Positions 53,095-63,558 are shown, counted from the stretch's first letter. The stretch: 64,000 nt of DNA from JBKECF01 sp047974375 (GCA_047974375.1 JBKECF010000068.1:1-64000), one strand, 5' to 3'. Notes: generated by a model not told the origin, from the letters alone. Made by a program: numbers and translations.

Positions 53095-55020
53095 TTATGC
53101 CAAGAACCTTTCTATGAACATATTTTCAGTAAGAATTTCGATGTTTAATTCTTTTGCCTTTTTATTTTTTGAAGAATTAGAATTTATATCATTATTTATT
53201 AAATAATTTGTTTTTGCTGAAACGGAAGAGGTAACTTTACCGCCGTTATTTTCGATAATATCACTTAATTCTTTTCTATTGTTAAAATGTTCGATATTGC
53301 CAGTAATACATAATATTATATTTTCCATTTTATTACTTTTACTTTCCACTTCAAAAGACAATATTTCTAAAAATTTATTTAGAGTATTTTGTGTTTCTGT
53401 ATTACTAAAAAACTCATAAGTACTATTACTAAGGATTTCGCCAAAACCTTCTACATTTATAAAATCATCCATTGTTTGATTATATAAATCTTTAATATCA
53501 TTAACTATGAATTTATTAGTTAGTATTTTTGCGTTTGCTAAGCCAATTCCATTAATACCTAAAGCGTAAATAAAATTTGGGTATCTAGTTTTTTTGCTTT
53601 TCTCGATAGAATTTATTAACTTCTTGTAGGACTTTTCGCCAAAACCTACCATTTCTTTAATATCATTCTCAAATTTCTCTAAACTGTAAATATCTAAAGG
53701 GGTTTTAATAAAATTATTGTCTACGAATTTAGAAATAGTTTCTTTAGAAAGACCCTCAATATTAAGTGCATTTCGATTTGAAAAGTGCACAATTTTATCA
53801 ACTAATATTCCTTTACAATTTTCATTAAAACAACATAGGTTTTTACCTTCTTTTTGTTGTACAATATGAGTTTTTTCACCACAACTAGGACAGATTTTAG
53901 GAATTTCTAAGTTATTACTTTTTGTGAAGTTCTCGCTAATTTGAGGAATTATCATATTTGCTTTATATACGGAAACTTCATCATTAATTCCTAATTTTAG
54001 TTCTTCAATATAACTTAAATTGTGTAAACTAGCACGATTTACTTCTGTACCTTCAAGGTCTATGGTGTCAAATATGGCTACTGGGTTAATTATGCCTGTT
54101 CTAGAAACGCCCCATTGTACTTCTCGTAAAAAGGTAGTCTTTAACTCATCACTCCATTTAAATGCAATACTATCACGTGGGAATTTCGAAGTAAAGCCAA
54201 GTGAAGAGCTGTATTCATAGGAATTATAAGTAAGAACTAAGCCGTCAGTTCCGTAATTTATTTTAGATTTTTTATTATTGAAGTAGTTTACTTTTTCCTC
54301 TATGTCTTTTTCAGTTACGATGTATCTTTCCACAACATTGAACCCATTTTCTTCTAAAAAATTTAATCCTTCACTTTTATTTACGTATCCAAGGTCATGT
54401 CCGTTTACTAAGGAAAAACTATAGAATGAAACTTTTCTAGTTGATGTTATTTCATTACTTAGTTGTCTAATTGTACCGGAACATAAGTTGCGAGGATTTT
54501 TGTATTTCTCATCTGCGCTAAGTTCTTTGTTAATTTCTTCGAAGGTATCATAATTTATAATTGCCTCACCACGAATAATAATTTTTTCTTTCCTACTAAT
54601 ATACTTCGGTAGATTATAAAAAACTTTGGCATTATGGGTTACGTCTTCACCTATTATTCCATTGCCTCTTGTTATGGCGCTTATAAATAAACCATTTTCA
54701 TAAGTCAGCACAATTGTTAATCCGTCTAATTTCCAAGATAAAAGAGCTTCTTCAGTGGAGAAATTTTTTAATTTTTCTATGTTTTTTGTTTTATCTAGGG
54801 AGAGCATTGGGCTGGTGTGTGTTATTTTATTTAACTGGCTCAATACTTCGTAGCCAACTTTTTGTGTAGGGCTATTGTTATATATAATTCCATCTTTTTC
54901 AAGTTCCACTAATTCATCATAAAGTTTGTCGTATTCTTTGTCCGTTAAAATTGAATTATCTTTTTGATAGTATTCATAGGCGGCTTTATTTAAAATTTCT
55001 ATTAGCTCTTTTTTTTGCAT
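53095..55020 (-). CDS. ligA: NAD-dependent DNA ligase LigA
   Basis: LigA seals nicks in replication and repair using NAD+. The 641-residue protein has an N-terminal Ia region (YQKDNSILTDKEYD), the adenylated lysine in WKLDG (KxDG), the OB fold with RTGIINPVA, a zinc finger with CPSC and CCFNENC, helix-hairpin-helix repeats, and a C-terminal BRCT domain. An upstream start at 55101 was rejected because AGGAG is five bases before the ATG at 55020. The sequence is somewhat divergent from typical LigA (for example SWKLDGLTI), so a second, specialised LigA in the genome is possible. Confidence 0.92.
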   Translation of the reverse strand: MQKKELIEILNKAAYEYYQKDNSILTDKEYDKLYDELVELEKDGIIYNNSPTQKVGYEVLSQLNKITHTSPMLSLDKTKNIEKLKNFSTEEALLSWKLDGLTIVLTYENGLFISAITRGNGIIGEDVTHNAKVFYNLPKYISRKEKIIIRGEAIINYDTFEEINKELSADEKYKNPRNLCSGTIRQLSNEITSTRKVSFYSFSLVNGHDLGYVNKSEGLNFLEENGFNVVERYIVTEKDIEEKVNYFNNKKSKINYGTDGLVLTYNSYEYSSSLGFTSKFPRDSIAFKWSDELKTTFLREVQWGVSRTGIINPVAIFDTIDLEGTEVNRASLHNLSYIEELKLGINDEVSVYKANMIIPQISENFTKSNNLEIPKICPSCGEKTHIVQQKEGKNLCCFNENCKGILVDKIVHFSNRNALNIEGLSKETISKFVDNNFIKTPLDIYSLEKFENDIKEMVGFGEKSYKKLINSIEKSKKTRYPNFIYALGINGIGLANAKILTNKFIVNDIKDLYNQTMDDFINVEGFGEILSNSTYEFFSNTETQNTLNKFLEILSFEVESKSNKMENIILCITGNIEHFNNRKELSDIIENNGGKVTSSVSAKTNYLINNDINSNSSKNKKAKELNIEILTENMFIERFLA

Positions 55021-55054
55021 AATTACTCCTGTATCTCCCAATATATAGTGAATT

Positions 55055-55453
55055 TTACTTAAGTGATGTGCATATTTTTTTTGCGATTTTTTTAAAATCA
55101 TCTGGCTTGTTTATTTTATCCATAGTAATTCCAACATGGTTTTTAAATATTGGTACTATGTGAAAATGCATATGAGGAACTGCTTGAAGCAAGCCGTAAT
55201 TTTCAATAATAGTTATACCATCGGCCTCAAGGGCTTCCATAATTTTAGGGTATAGTTTTTTTATTACTTTCATTAGATGAAGTAAAGTTGCGTCATCGGC
55301 ATCTTCTATACTAGTGTAATGTTTCTTTGGTATAACCAAAGCATGCCCATTGTTTATAGGTTCTACGTCTAAAAAAGCAATGGCAAGATCATCCTCATAA
55401 ATTTTATTGCTAGGTATTTCGTTATTAATTAGTTTACAAAATATACAATCCAT
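55055..55453 (-). CDS. HIT-family nucleotide-binding hydrolase
   Basis: The 132-residue histidine-triad protein carries HMHFHIVP, the HxHxH catalytic set, and the N-terminal CIFCKLINNEIPS segment with a CxxC pair. HIT proteins hydrolyse nucleotide conjugates such as AMP-lysine or dinucleoside polyphosphates. An AAGGAGG ribosome site precedes the ATG. It is upstream of ligA by 34 nt and may share its transcript. Confidence 0.93.
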   Translation of the reverse strand: MDCIFCKLINNEIPSNKIYEDDLAIAFLDVEPINNGHALVIPKKHYTSIEDADDATLLHLMKVIKKLYPKIMEALEADGITIIENYGLLQAVPHMHFHIVPIFKNHVGITMDKINKPDDFKKIAKKICTSLK

Positions 55454-55563
55454 ATATCCTCCTTATGCAATTTTTTATGTTAAAATAAAAAAAGTATTGT
55501 ATTGATTATAATATAAATTTTTTTTCAGGTCTATGAATTTATATTTTTTAAATAGGAGGATGT

Positions 55564-56136
55564 ATGAAGTCAAGAATAGGTAGTGTTGAAGATATAGACA
55601 TAATTTATTTAGAAATGGAAAGAGAGTTTCCGCCAGAAGAATTAAAAAGTAAAAGACGTTTAAAGGAGTTAATGAGCGAGGGCTACAACTTAAGAATTTT
55701 TGAAGAAGAAGGAATAATTGGATACATGTTTTATTTAGAGATAGACAGTTCAAATAGCATATGGATTGAATATTTATCTGTAGTAAGAGAAAAACAAAAC
55801 CAAGGTTATGGAAGTAAAATATTTATAGAGCTTTTAAAAAGGGATAAAAATATTTTTTTAGAGGCGGAGGCACCAGATGGAATTGATATAAATAAAGATA
55901 AGCGTATTAGATTTTATAAAAGGCAGGGCTGTAAAATATTGGATTTTGATTATAAAATGCCAACACCAGAGGGGTATATGGACATGAAATTAATGACTAC
56001 AAGAAATAAAAGTATATATGAAATTTTAACTTCTATTAAATATAATTTTAATTTGGTTCATAGGGATTTGGCGTCTTGTGGGGAGGTTATTGCTATGAAT
56101 AGTGAAAGTATTAAGGGGTTGGGTGAATATTTTTAG
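55564..56136 (+). CDS. GNAT family N-acetyltransferase
   Basis: The 190-residue protein has a GNAT fold in residues 1-130, with the acetyl-CoA loop VREKQNQGYGSKI and the C-terminal strand HRD-like DKRIRFYKRQG. About 55 extra residues at the C terminus (after TPEGYMDMKLMT) are not typical of the family. The substrate is unknown. A TAGGAGGATGT site precedes the ATG. It is divergent from the HIT gene. Confidence 0.85.
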   Translation: MKSRIGSVEDIDIIYLEMEREFPPEELKSKRRLKELMSEGYNLRIFEEEGIIGYMFYLEIDSSNSIWIEYLSVVREKQNQGYGSKIFIELLKRDKNIFLEAEAPDGIDINKDKRIRFYKRQGCKILDFDYKMPTPEGYMDMKLMTTRNKSIYEILTSIKYNFNLVHRDLASCGEVIAMNSESIKGLGEYF

Positions 56137-56254
56137 AGAGAGTATGAAAATCTTTGTAAATGTAAATTGCCAAACTACTTAAAATTATATTATTGTTTTA
56201 AAAATATGCACAAACAGTTTTACTAATAAAAGCTAAAGTAATGAAAGGGGAAGT

Positions 56255-56977
56255 ATGTATAATTTAGTCATAGTAGATGACGAAAATAAAATTGCCGAAG
56301 GTATAGCTAATTTATTTCCGTGGGAAGACTTAGGGTTTAAAGTAAATTATTTTATCGATAGTGAAAAAGCATTGAAATATATTTTAGCTAATGATGTTGA
56401 TGTCGTATTAAGTGACATAGAAATGCCAAAAATAAATGGAATAGAGCTTTGCGAAAAAATTAAAGATAAAGATATTATTGTAGTTTTTTTAAGCAGTTAC
56501 CAAGAATATGATTATTTTAGATGGGCAATAAAGTATAAAGTTGAAGACTATTTAATTAAACCTTTAAAAAGTAGCGATATAATAGCAACATTCGGTTCTA
56601 TAAAAGAGAAATTGGATAGGAAAAATAAAATTAACGTTCAAAAACCAAAACCTTATTATGAGCAAATAATTGAAAAGGTAAATGAGTATATTTCAGAAAA
56701 TTACAAAAATGCTTCTTTAGATGAAGCATCAGAAGTTGTAAATTTAAGTCCTAATTATATTTCTAGAATATTAAAAGATAGAGCTGAATATAGTTTTTCG
56801 GAATTTTTAATGAAAGTGCGAATGGAAAAAGCAAAAGAGCTCTTAAACGATTTTAAATATAAAAGTTATGATATTGCATATTATATTGGTTATGATAATC
56901 CTAAAAATTTTTCCCGTGCTTTTAAAGCTTACTATGGTATTACACCAAATGAGTATAGAAAGCTAGGTGAAAAATGA
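56255..56977 (+). CDS. YesN-type response regulator (REC-AraC)
   Basis: The 240-residue two-domain regulator has an N-terminal receiver with phospho-acceptor D54 in VLSDIEMP, plus the DDE acidic pair and a K in LIKPLK, and a C-terminal AraC-type DNA-binding domain (about 140-240) with two helix-turn-helix units ending YYGITPNEYRK. Such proteins control neighbouring carbohydrate uptake genes. Its stop overlaps the sensor kinase start by 4 nt, so the pair is coupled. It probably activates the ABC importer at 58.8 kb. Confidence 0.95.
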   Translation: MYNLVIVDDENKIAEGIANLFPWEDLGFKVNYFIDSEKALKYILANDVDVVLSDIEMPKINGIELCEKIKDKDIIVVFLSSYQEYDYFRWAIKYKVEDYLIKPLKSSDIIATFGSIKEKLDRKNKINVQKPKPYYEQIIEKVNEYISENYKNASLDEASEVVNLSPNYISRILKDRAEYSFSEFLMKVRMEKAKELLNDFKYKSYDIAYYIGYDNPKNFSRAFKAYYGITPNEYRKLGEK

Positions 56978-58686
56978 AGCTAAAGCATGTAGAGAAAAGA
57001 TTTTTTATCAAAAAATTTATTAGATATTATTTGTTATTATTCATACCAACATTTTTTCTTTTTATTATTTCACTAAATGTAATAAATAAACAAATAGCTA
57101 TGGAAGTTAAAAACAGAGGGGATAATACTTTATCTAACATAAATACAAATTTAAATTATGTAATAAATAATATAGCTATGCAAAATAATGAATTTACAAA
57201 TAATTCATATATGATGGTAGCTTTAAAAAAATTACTAACAAGAGATTATATTGCATACAGTGATACAATTTATTTAAGAAATATCAAAGCAACTTTGTGG
57301 AGCATAGAGAATTCTTATGATTATATAGATTCGATATACATATATTTAGATGGATATGACTCTTATTTTTCGTCAGAAAATTCCATAAAACCGACTACTA
57401 CCTTTGTAGCTAAAAACTTTATAGATTCTTACAAAAAAAATAAAGACGCAAATAATAACTGGGTAGAGGTGCTTAATGTAAATGGGAAAAGAATTTTAAG
57501 AATATACCAAAAATTAATGCTGGCTAAGGGTGCTATTATTATGAATATAGATACTAATGAGTATAGTGGATTATTAAATGAAATTTTAAACAACCCAAAT
57601 GAGGCAGTATATTTTTTAGATAAAGATATGAATTTATTATTTTCATGGAATAATCTGTTAAAAAATAATGTAAATAATAGTTTTGCAGAAATTGACATTG
57701 AAGGATACAGAAAAAAATATTTTGTTAATAGTTATTATAATGAAAACTATAATATTAATCTGGTTTCCCTAATACCAAAAATGGGAAGTAAGGATACTAT
57801 AAATTTTTTTATAATTATATTAGTTATAAATGCTATTGTAATGTTTTTTTTAGCTTATTATACTACTAGGCAAAATTTTTCAAGACTTAATTATTTAATA
57901 CAAGTTTTTCGAGATGCAGAGGATGGTATTTATGAAACAAAGAGAATAACCAATATACGTAGCGAATATGATCTTATTTTGAATAATATTATTTCTCTAT
58001 TTTTACAAACTATTAATTTAAAAAGTAAGATTTTAAAGGAGGAACATGAGAGGGAGGTTGCGGAATTAATAGCATTACAAATGCAAATAAATCCGCATTT
58101 TTTATTTAATACCATTCAAACAATAGAGTTTGAAGTAAGAAATACTGATAGGAATAAAAAAGATGTTATAAAAGTGCTAAATAATTTATCCCATATATTG
58201 AAATACACTTTTCAAAATCCAACTGGTACGGTTTTATTAAAGACTGAAATAGAGTATTTAAAAAAGTATATCGATATAATGAATTTTAGATTTGATCAAA
58301 ATATTATTGTTTATTTTGAAATTCAAGAGGAATTTGAAAATATTAAAGTTTTTCCTTTAATATTACAACCACTGGTAGAAAATAGTATTTTACATGGTAT
58401 TCGAAATATAAATAAACAGGGATACATTAAAGTAAAGGTGAAAAATAAGAATGGAAATATTATTTTTAAGGTTATAGATAATGGTATTGGTATGTCTAGT
58501 GAATTTATAAGAATATTGCATATGCGCATTGATAACCCTGAAAATAAACATATAGGTATAAGCAATTTATATAAAAGAATGAAGATTTATTTTGGGGAAA
58601 ATAGTAGACTAATTATTAAAAGCAAAAAGAATTTCGGGAGCATTTTTATGTTTGTAGTAGAAGATATGGATAAAAAAAGAGATTAA
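56974..58686 (+). CDS. YesM-type sensor histidine kinase
   Basis: The 570-residue membrane kinase has transmembrane helices near residues 15-35 and 277-297 flanking an extracytoplasmic sensor domain of about 240 residues, then a HAMP-like linker, the His-kinase region with phospho-acceptor H375 in QINPHFLFNT, and a C-terminal ATPase with the N box PLVENSILHG and the G box GIGMS. It senses an external signal, probably a glycan or sugar, and signals to the overlapping YesN-type regulator. Confidence 0.94.
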   Translation: MKLKHVEKRFFIKKFIRYYLLLFIPTFFLFIISLNVINKQIAMEVKNRGDNTLSNINTNLNYVINNIAMQNNEFTNNSYMMVALKKLLTRDYIAYSDTIYLRNIKATLWSIENSYDYIDSIYIYLDGYDSYFSSENSIKPTTTFVAKNFIDSYKKNKDANNNWVEVLNVNGKRILRIYQKLMLAKGAIIMNIDTNEYSGLLNEILNNPNEAVYFLDKDMNLLFSWNNLLKNNVNNSFAEIDIEGYRKKYFVNSYYNENYNINLVSLIPKMGSKDTINFFIIILVINAIVMFFLAYYTTRQNFSRLNYLIQVFRDAEDGIYETKRITNIRSEYDLILNNIISLFLQTINLKSKILKEEHEREVAELIALQMQINPHFLFNTIQTIEFEVRNTDRNKKDVIKVLNNLSHILKYTFQNPTGTVLLKTEIEYLKKYIDIMNFRFDQNIIVYFEIQEEFENIKVFPLILQPLVENSILHGIRNINKQGYIKVKVKNKNGNIIFKVIDNGIGMSSEFIRILHMRIDNPENKHIGISNLYKRMKIYFGENSRLIIKSKKNFGSIFMFVVEDMDKKRD

Positions 58687-58806
58687 TGATACCTTTGTAA
58701 AAATATGTTAAATTTATGAGGAAAAATTATAACTACTGTCCTTTAGCTTTATTGTGCGAAAATTTAAAATAGAATTATGAACAGTAAAAAATTTTAGGAG
58801 GTTATT

Positions 58807-60141
58807 ATGAAAAGTAAATTGTTAAATTTAGGGTTAATATCAATTTTAGCATTTAGCTCTCTTTATGGTTGTAAGGGTAATGATGGTGGAACAGAAAGTC
58901 CGATTGCAGAAAGTAAAAACGAACAAGGAAGTAAAATCAGTGACATAAAATTAAGGTTTTCATGGTGGGGTGGAGATGAGAGGAATACATCAACTGCTGA
59001 TGTAATAAAACAGTTTGAAGCATTAAATGAAGGTGTTAAAATTGAGGCTGAGTACGGTGGAAATGATGGTTATCATGATAAATTAGCAACGCAATTGGCA
59101 TCTGGTACGGCGCCAGATATTATTCAGGTTGATCCTGAAATTTTTCCTACATATGTAACAACTGGTGATTATTTTGTTGATATAAAGGAATTTGATATTG
59201 ATTTAACAGGATTTGACGAAAAATATATTTCCCAAGAGGTAAATGGTCGATTTGATGGTAAACAGCTAGGGTTGCCAACTGGCATATCTGGAGCAGGAAT
59301 ATTAGTTAATAAGGATTTACTTGAATCATTAAATATCGACTTGACAAAACCTTATACATGGGGAGATTTAATAACTTATGGTAAGGAGTTTCATGAAAAA
59401 AATCCTGAGAATTATTTGATTTCTACAAATAAGGAGTATACAACTAATTTAGTTTTATTTAATTATGTGAAACAATTATGTGGAGGCTCTATTTATAGTA
59501 AAGATACAGGGAAATTAGTTATGACAGAAGATGAGTTAAAAGAGGCTTTATTATACATAAAAGCTCTATATGATAATAATGTTATACCGCCTGCATCATA
59601 TCAAGCGGCATATGTAGGTGACGATTTACAATCAGATGCAAATTGGATAGATGGCAAATATGGAGCTAATCTTGTTTATGTTTCTACTATAGATGTAATG
59701 GTGGCGGCTAATCCAGAGGGAGAGTATTATATGGGAGAATTACCTATGCTAGCAGACGCCAAAAATGCTGGATGGGGTTCGAATACACCTCAAGTACTAG
59801 CTGTTACAAAGACATCATCTAACTCGGAAGTTGCAGTTGATTTTTTAGATTACTTTTTTAATAATGAAGATGCTTTATTAACTTTAGGTGTAACAAGGGC
59901 TGTTCCTCCTACTGCAAAGGCAAGGGAAATATGTTCAAAAAATGATTTAATGACAGATGTAACAAAAAATGGTGCAGATATTGCAGCTGCGGCTGGTGGA
60001 ACAACAAATGATAAAATATCATCATCACCAGAAGCTAAGTCTATATTGTGTGATGCAGTGGAGGCAATTGGTTACGGTGCTGGGACGCCTGTCGAGGTTG
60101 CCACATCTACCTATGAATTATTAAAAGAATTAGAACAGTAA
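58807..60141 (+). CDS. Sugar ABC transporter substrate-binding lipoprotein
   Basis: The 444-residue extracellular solute-binding protein (CUT1 type) has a lipobox with C22 in LYGC, followed by a low-complexity linker and a two-lobe binding fold that starts at KLRFSWWGGDERN. It is anchored in the membrane outside the cell and feeds the two permeases that follow. Substrate is inferred to be xylo-oligosaccharide or a related glycan from the GH43 enzyme in the same block. A TAGGAGG site precedes it. Confidence 0.94.
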   Translation: MKSKLLNLGLISILAFSSLYGCKGNDGGTESPIAESKNEQGSKISDIKLRFSWWGGDERNTSTADVIKQFEALNEGVKIEAEYGGNDGYHDKLATQLASGTAPDIIQVDPEIFPTYVTTGDYFVDIKEFDIDLTGFDEKYISQEVNGRFDGKQLGLPTGISGAGILVNKDLLESLNIDLTKPYTWGDLITYGKEFHEKNPENYLISTNKEYTTNLVLFNYVKQLCGGSIYSKDTGKLVMTEDELKEALLYIKALYDNNVIPPASYQAAYVGDDLQSDANWIDGKYGANLVYVSTIDVMVAANPEGEYYMGELPMLADAKNAGWGSNTPQVLAVTKTSSNSEVAVDFLDYFFNNEDALLTLGVTRAVPPTAKAREICSKNDLMTDVTKNGADIAAAAGGTTNDKISSSPEAKSILCDAVEAIGYGAGTPVEVATSTYELLKELEQ

Positions 60142-60150
60142 AACATATTT

Positions 60151-60194
60151 AAAAAGCTATGGAAAAGGTATTAAACTTTTAACATAGCTTTTTA
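60151..60194 (+). terminator. Attenuating hairpin between binding protein and permease genes
   Basis: AAAAAGCTATG (60151-60161) pairs with CATAGCTTTTTAT (60183-60195), followed by a partial T run. It probably lowers permease expression compared with the binding protein by partial termination or mRNA processing. Confidence 0.7.
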
Positions 60195-60211
60195 TGTAAA
60201 AAGGAGCGGTC

Positions 60212-61111
60212 ATGAACATTAAATTTTCAAAAGGCTATAGTAGACGTGACTATAAAGCATTTTTATATTTATCACCTTGGATTATTGGGTTTGTTTCGTT
60301 ACAGCTATATCCATTTATTATGTCATTTTATTATTCCTTTACGGATTACATAATAGGGGCAGATGCAAATTGGATAGGCTTAGAGAATTATTTTAGTCTA
60401 TTTATAAAAGATAAGGAATTTTGGTATTCGATGAAAGTAACAATAACTTATACTTTATATACAGTGCCAGGGAAATTAGTTATGGCACTTGCAGTGGCTA
60501 TATTTTTAAACAGGAATATAAGGGGAATTAATTTAATAAGAACGTTATACTATATTCCATCACTTTTTGGCGGGAGTGTTGCCATAGCCATATTATGGAA
60601 ACTACTTTTTTTAGATGATGGTGTTATAAATGGATTGTTAATAGCGATTAATCTTCCTACTATACATTTTTTGGGAGACCCAAAATATGCCCTTAAAACT
60701 ATAGCAGCTTTAGAGATATGGCAATTTGGGTCATCTATGGTCATGTTTCTAGCAGCGTTAAAACAAGTCCCAAAATCTTTATATGAGGCAGCAAATATTG
60801 ATGGAGCGAATAAAATTAAAATATTTTTTTCTGTAACATTACCATTAATAACGCCAATTATTTTTTTTAATTTAATAATGCAAACTATTCAAGCACTGCA
60901 AAACTTTACATCAGCTTTTGTCATTACTAATGGTGGCCCTTTAAAATCTACTTATGTACTAGGTATGAAATTATATAATGAGGGCTTTTCTTATTCAAAG
61001 ATGGGTTATGCAAGTACTATTTCTTGGGTAATATTTAGTTTGATTTTAATAACGACGGTAGTTATTTTTACCTCATCAAGGAAGTGGGTTTTTTATGGTG
61101 ATGAAGGATAG
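60212..61111 (+). CDS. Sugar ABC transporter permease (MalF/UgpA-like)
   Basis: The 299-residue integral membrane component has six helices and the EAA loop YEAANIDGANKIKIFFSVTLPL, the contact for the ATPase. It is the first of two permeases in the importer. The AAAAAGGAGCGG ribosome site lies just before the ATG. The start of the protein (RRDYKAFLYLSPWIIGF) is typical of CUT1 permeases. Confidence 0.94.
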   Translation: MNIKFSKGYSRRDYKAFLYLSPWIIGFVSLQLYPFIMSFYYSFTDYIIGADANWIGLENYFSLFIKDKEFWYSMKVTITYTLYTVPGKLVMALAVAIFLNRNIRGINLIRTLYYIPSLFGGSVAIAILWKLLFLDDGVINGLLIAINLPTIHFLGDPKYALKTIAALEIWQFGSSMVMFLAALKQVPKSLYEAANIDGANKIKIFFSVTLPLITPIIFFNLIMQTIQALQNFTSAFVITNGGPLKSTYVLGMKLYNEGFSYSKMGYASTISWVIFSLILITTVVIFTSSRKWVFYGDEG

Positions 61112-61120
61112 GAGATTAAT

Positions 61121-61960
61121 ATGAAGAAAAAAAACTTTAAAACTTATTTAGAATACATAATTATTGTAATAATAGGAATGGTATTGCTTTATCCAATTAT
61201 TTGGATGTTTTTTTCTACCTTTAAAACAAACGAGGAAATATTTGGCTCTATAAAGTTATTGCCAAAGATTTTTTCCCTAGAATATTATAAAGAAGGTTGG
61301 AAAGGGTACGGCGATTATACTTATAAAAATTTTTTTATTAATACATTTTTATTAGTGTTACCAACTACAGCATTAACTATTATTTCTTCAAGCGTGGTTG
61401 CCTACGGCTTTGCTAGGTTTAAATTTCCTTTAAAAAAAATATTATTTTCAATTTTAATAGCTACATTGATGTTGCCAAATTCAGTTATAATAATACCGAG
61501 GTATACACTTTTTAATGAATTTAATTGGATAGACACATATTTACCTTTTTATGCACCAGCATTATTGGCATGCTATCCTTTTTTTACATACATGCTTATT
61601 CAATTTTTAAGAGGCTTACCAACGGAATTAGATGAATCGTCATATATAGATGGATGTGGAACTTTACGAACTTTTACTTCTATATTGTTACCATTAATGA
61701 AACCTGCTATCTTTTCAGCGGCATTATTTCAATTTTTATGGACGTACAATGATTATTTTAATTCACTTATTTTTATAAATTCAGTAAGTAAATTTCCTAT
61801 TTCTTTAGCTCTTAGAATGTCCCTAGATGGTGAATCAGTAGTTGTGTGGGGCAAAGTAATGGCAATGGCTTCTATAGCTGTATTGCCGGTTATTATTTTA
61901 TTTTTTATGGCACAAAAATACTTTGTTGAGGGCATTGCAACTAGTGGCCTTAAGGGTTAG
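61121..61960 (+). CDS. Sugar ABC transporter permease (MalG/UgpE-like)
   Basis: The 279-residue second permease has six helices and the EAA loop (DESSYIDGCGTLRTFTSILLPLMKPA; first part of the loop). It starts 9 nt after the first permease, so the two are co-translated. No ATPase gene follows; the importer probably uses a shared MsmX-type ATPase encoded elsewhere. Confidence 0.94.
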   Translation: MKKKNFKTYLEYIIIVIIGMVLLYPIIWMFFSTFKTNEEIFGSIKLLPKIFSLEYYKEGWKGYGDYTYKNFFINTFLLVLPTTALTIISSSVVAYGFARFKFPLKKILFSILIATLMLPNSVIIIPRYTLFNEFNWIDTYLPFYAPALLACYPFFTYMLIQFLRGLPTELDESSYIDGCGTLRTFTSILLPLMKPAIFSAALFQFLWTYNDYFNSLIFINSVSKFPISLALRMSLDGESVVVWGKVMAMASIAVLPVIILFFMAQKYFVEGIATSGLKG

Positions 61961-61998
61961 TATAAGTTATGCTATAATAAAAAAACAAGGAGAAAAAA

Positions 61999-63558
61999 AT
62001 GAAAATAAAAAATCCGATTTTAAAAGGCTTCAACCCAGACCCATCATTACTCAGGGTAGGGGATGATTACTACATAGCAACATCAACCTTTGAGTGGTTT
62101 CCAGCAGTAAGTATATATCACTCAAAAAATTTAGCTGACTGGGAATTAATTACCCATGCATTAAATGATGAAAAGCAACTCAATATGAAGGGCATTGATA
62201 CTTCCTGTGGTATATGGGCTCCAAACCTAACATATAGTGATGGTGTTTTTTATTTAATGTACACCATAGTTTATACAAATAGAGCCAGATATAAAGATAC
62301 CTATAACTATTTAACAATAAGTAAAAATGTTTATGGACCATGGAGCGACGGCGTATTTATAAATTCATCAGGCTTTGACCCTTCATTATTTCATGACGAT
62401 GATGGAAAAAAATATGTTGTAAATATGGTTCTAGATTATAGATTGGATAAAAATAGATTTGCCGGTATAGATATACAGGAATACAATGAAAAAAGTCAAA
62501 AACTAATAGGTACGCCTACAAGAATTTTTTCAGGAACAAATAGAGGGACGACGGAAGGACCAAACATTTTGAAAAGAAATGGTTGGTACTATCTGGTATG
62601 TGCTGAGGGTGGTACATCTTATGGACACTGCTCTATTGTGTTAAGATCCAAAAATATTTATGGACCCTACGAGGAGTCGCCTTTTAACCCTATAATAACT
62701 TCCTCTAATGACCCTCAGTGCCAATTACAAAGAGCTGGGCATATGCAACTAATGGAAACAAAAGATGGTCATTGGTATGCTGCTCATTTATGTTCTAGGC
62801 CTGTAGAAGGTTTTAGTATTTTAGGAAGAGAAACAGCCATACAAAATATAGTGTGGCAAGATGATTGGTGTATGTTGGAAAGTGGCAGCTACCTACCTAA
62901 TATGGAATTTACTATAAAAGACAATAATCTTATTACGTCAAAAAATAAAATAGTATATGATTTTCATGACAATAATTTCCCTTTAGATTTTTATACTTTA
63001 AGAGAAGATTTCGAAACAAATAAAATAACAATTAAAAACAATAAACTTTTAATTGAAGGAGGATGTTCCATTGCATCTAAGTATAATCAAGGATTAATAG
63101 CTAGGCGCGTAGATAGCTTCAATTGTGACTTTAAAGTAAGCTTGGAATTTGAGCCTAAGCATTATAGGCATATTGCTGGTTTAATAGTTTATTATAATTA
63201 TGATAATTCATATGAAATTAGACTAACCAAAGGAGATATAGACAAAAATATTTCTGTAGTGGCTATAAATAACGGCGTTATAAATGAAAGTGACGTAAAA
63301 GAAGTTCAATGTGAAAATATTAGTTCAACTATTTACCTAAAAGCAAAAATTAGAAAAGAGAATGTAGAGTTTTATTTTTCTATAGACGATGTAAACTACA
63401 CTAAAGTAGGTGATGTATATGACATGAAAAAAATATCTGATGAATATATAGAGGGGAATGGATTTACAGGAGCTATGGTTGGTGTGAATTGTATGGATTT
63501 ACAGGGCGACGGCTGTACAGCTGAATTTGATTTTTTAGAATATGAAAGATTTTGTTAG
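61999..63558 (+). CDS. GH43 family beta-xylosidase/arabinofuranosidase
   Basis: The 519-residue glycoside hydrolase has an N-terminal five-bladed propeller with the catalytic aspartate D14 in NPDPSLL, a middle aspartate D127 in FDPSLF and the acid glutamate E186 in TTEGPNIL, then a C-terminal beta-sandwich (about 310-519). No signal peptide is present, so the enzyme is cytoplasmic and acts on imported oligosaccharides. It follows the ABC permeases by 38 nt with an AAGGAGAAAAA site. Xylosidase versus arabinofuranosidase activity cannot be set from sequence. Confidence 0.92.
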   Translation: MKIKNPILKGFNPDPSLLRVGDDYYIATSTFEWFPAVSIYHSKNLADWELITHALNDEKQLNMKGIDTSCGIWAPNLTYSDGVFYLMYTIVYTNRARYKDTYNYLTISKNVYGPWSDGVFINSSGFDPSLFHDDDGKKYVVNMVLDYRLDKNRFAGIDIQEYNEKSQKLIGTPTRIFSGTNRGTTEGPNILKRNGWYYLVCAEGGTSYGHCSIVLRSKNIYGPYEESPFNPIITSSNDPQCQLQRAGHMQLMETKDGHWYAAHLCSRPVEGFSILGRETAIQNIVWQDDWCMLESGSYLPNMEFTIKDNNLITSKNKIVYDFHDNNFPLDFYTLREDFETNKITIKNNKLLIEGGCSIASKYNQGLIARRVDSFNCDFKVSLEFEPKHYRHIAGLIVYYNYDNSYEIRLTKGDIDKNISVVAINNGVINESDVKEVQCENISSTIYLKAKIRKENVEFYFSIDDVNYTKVGDVYDMKKISDEYIEGNGFTGAMVGVNCMDLQGDGCTAEFDFLEYERFC

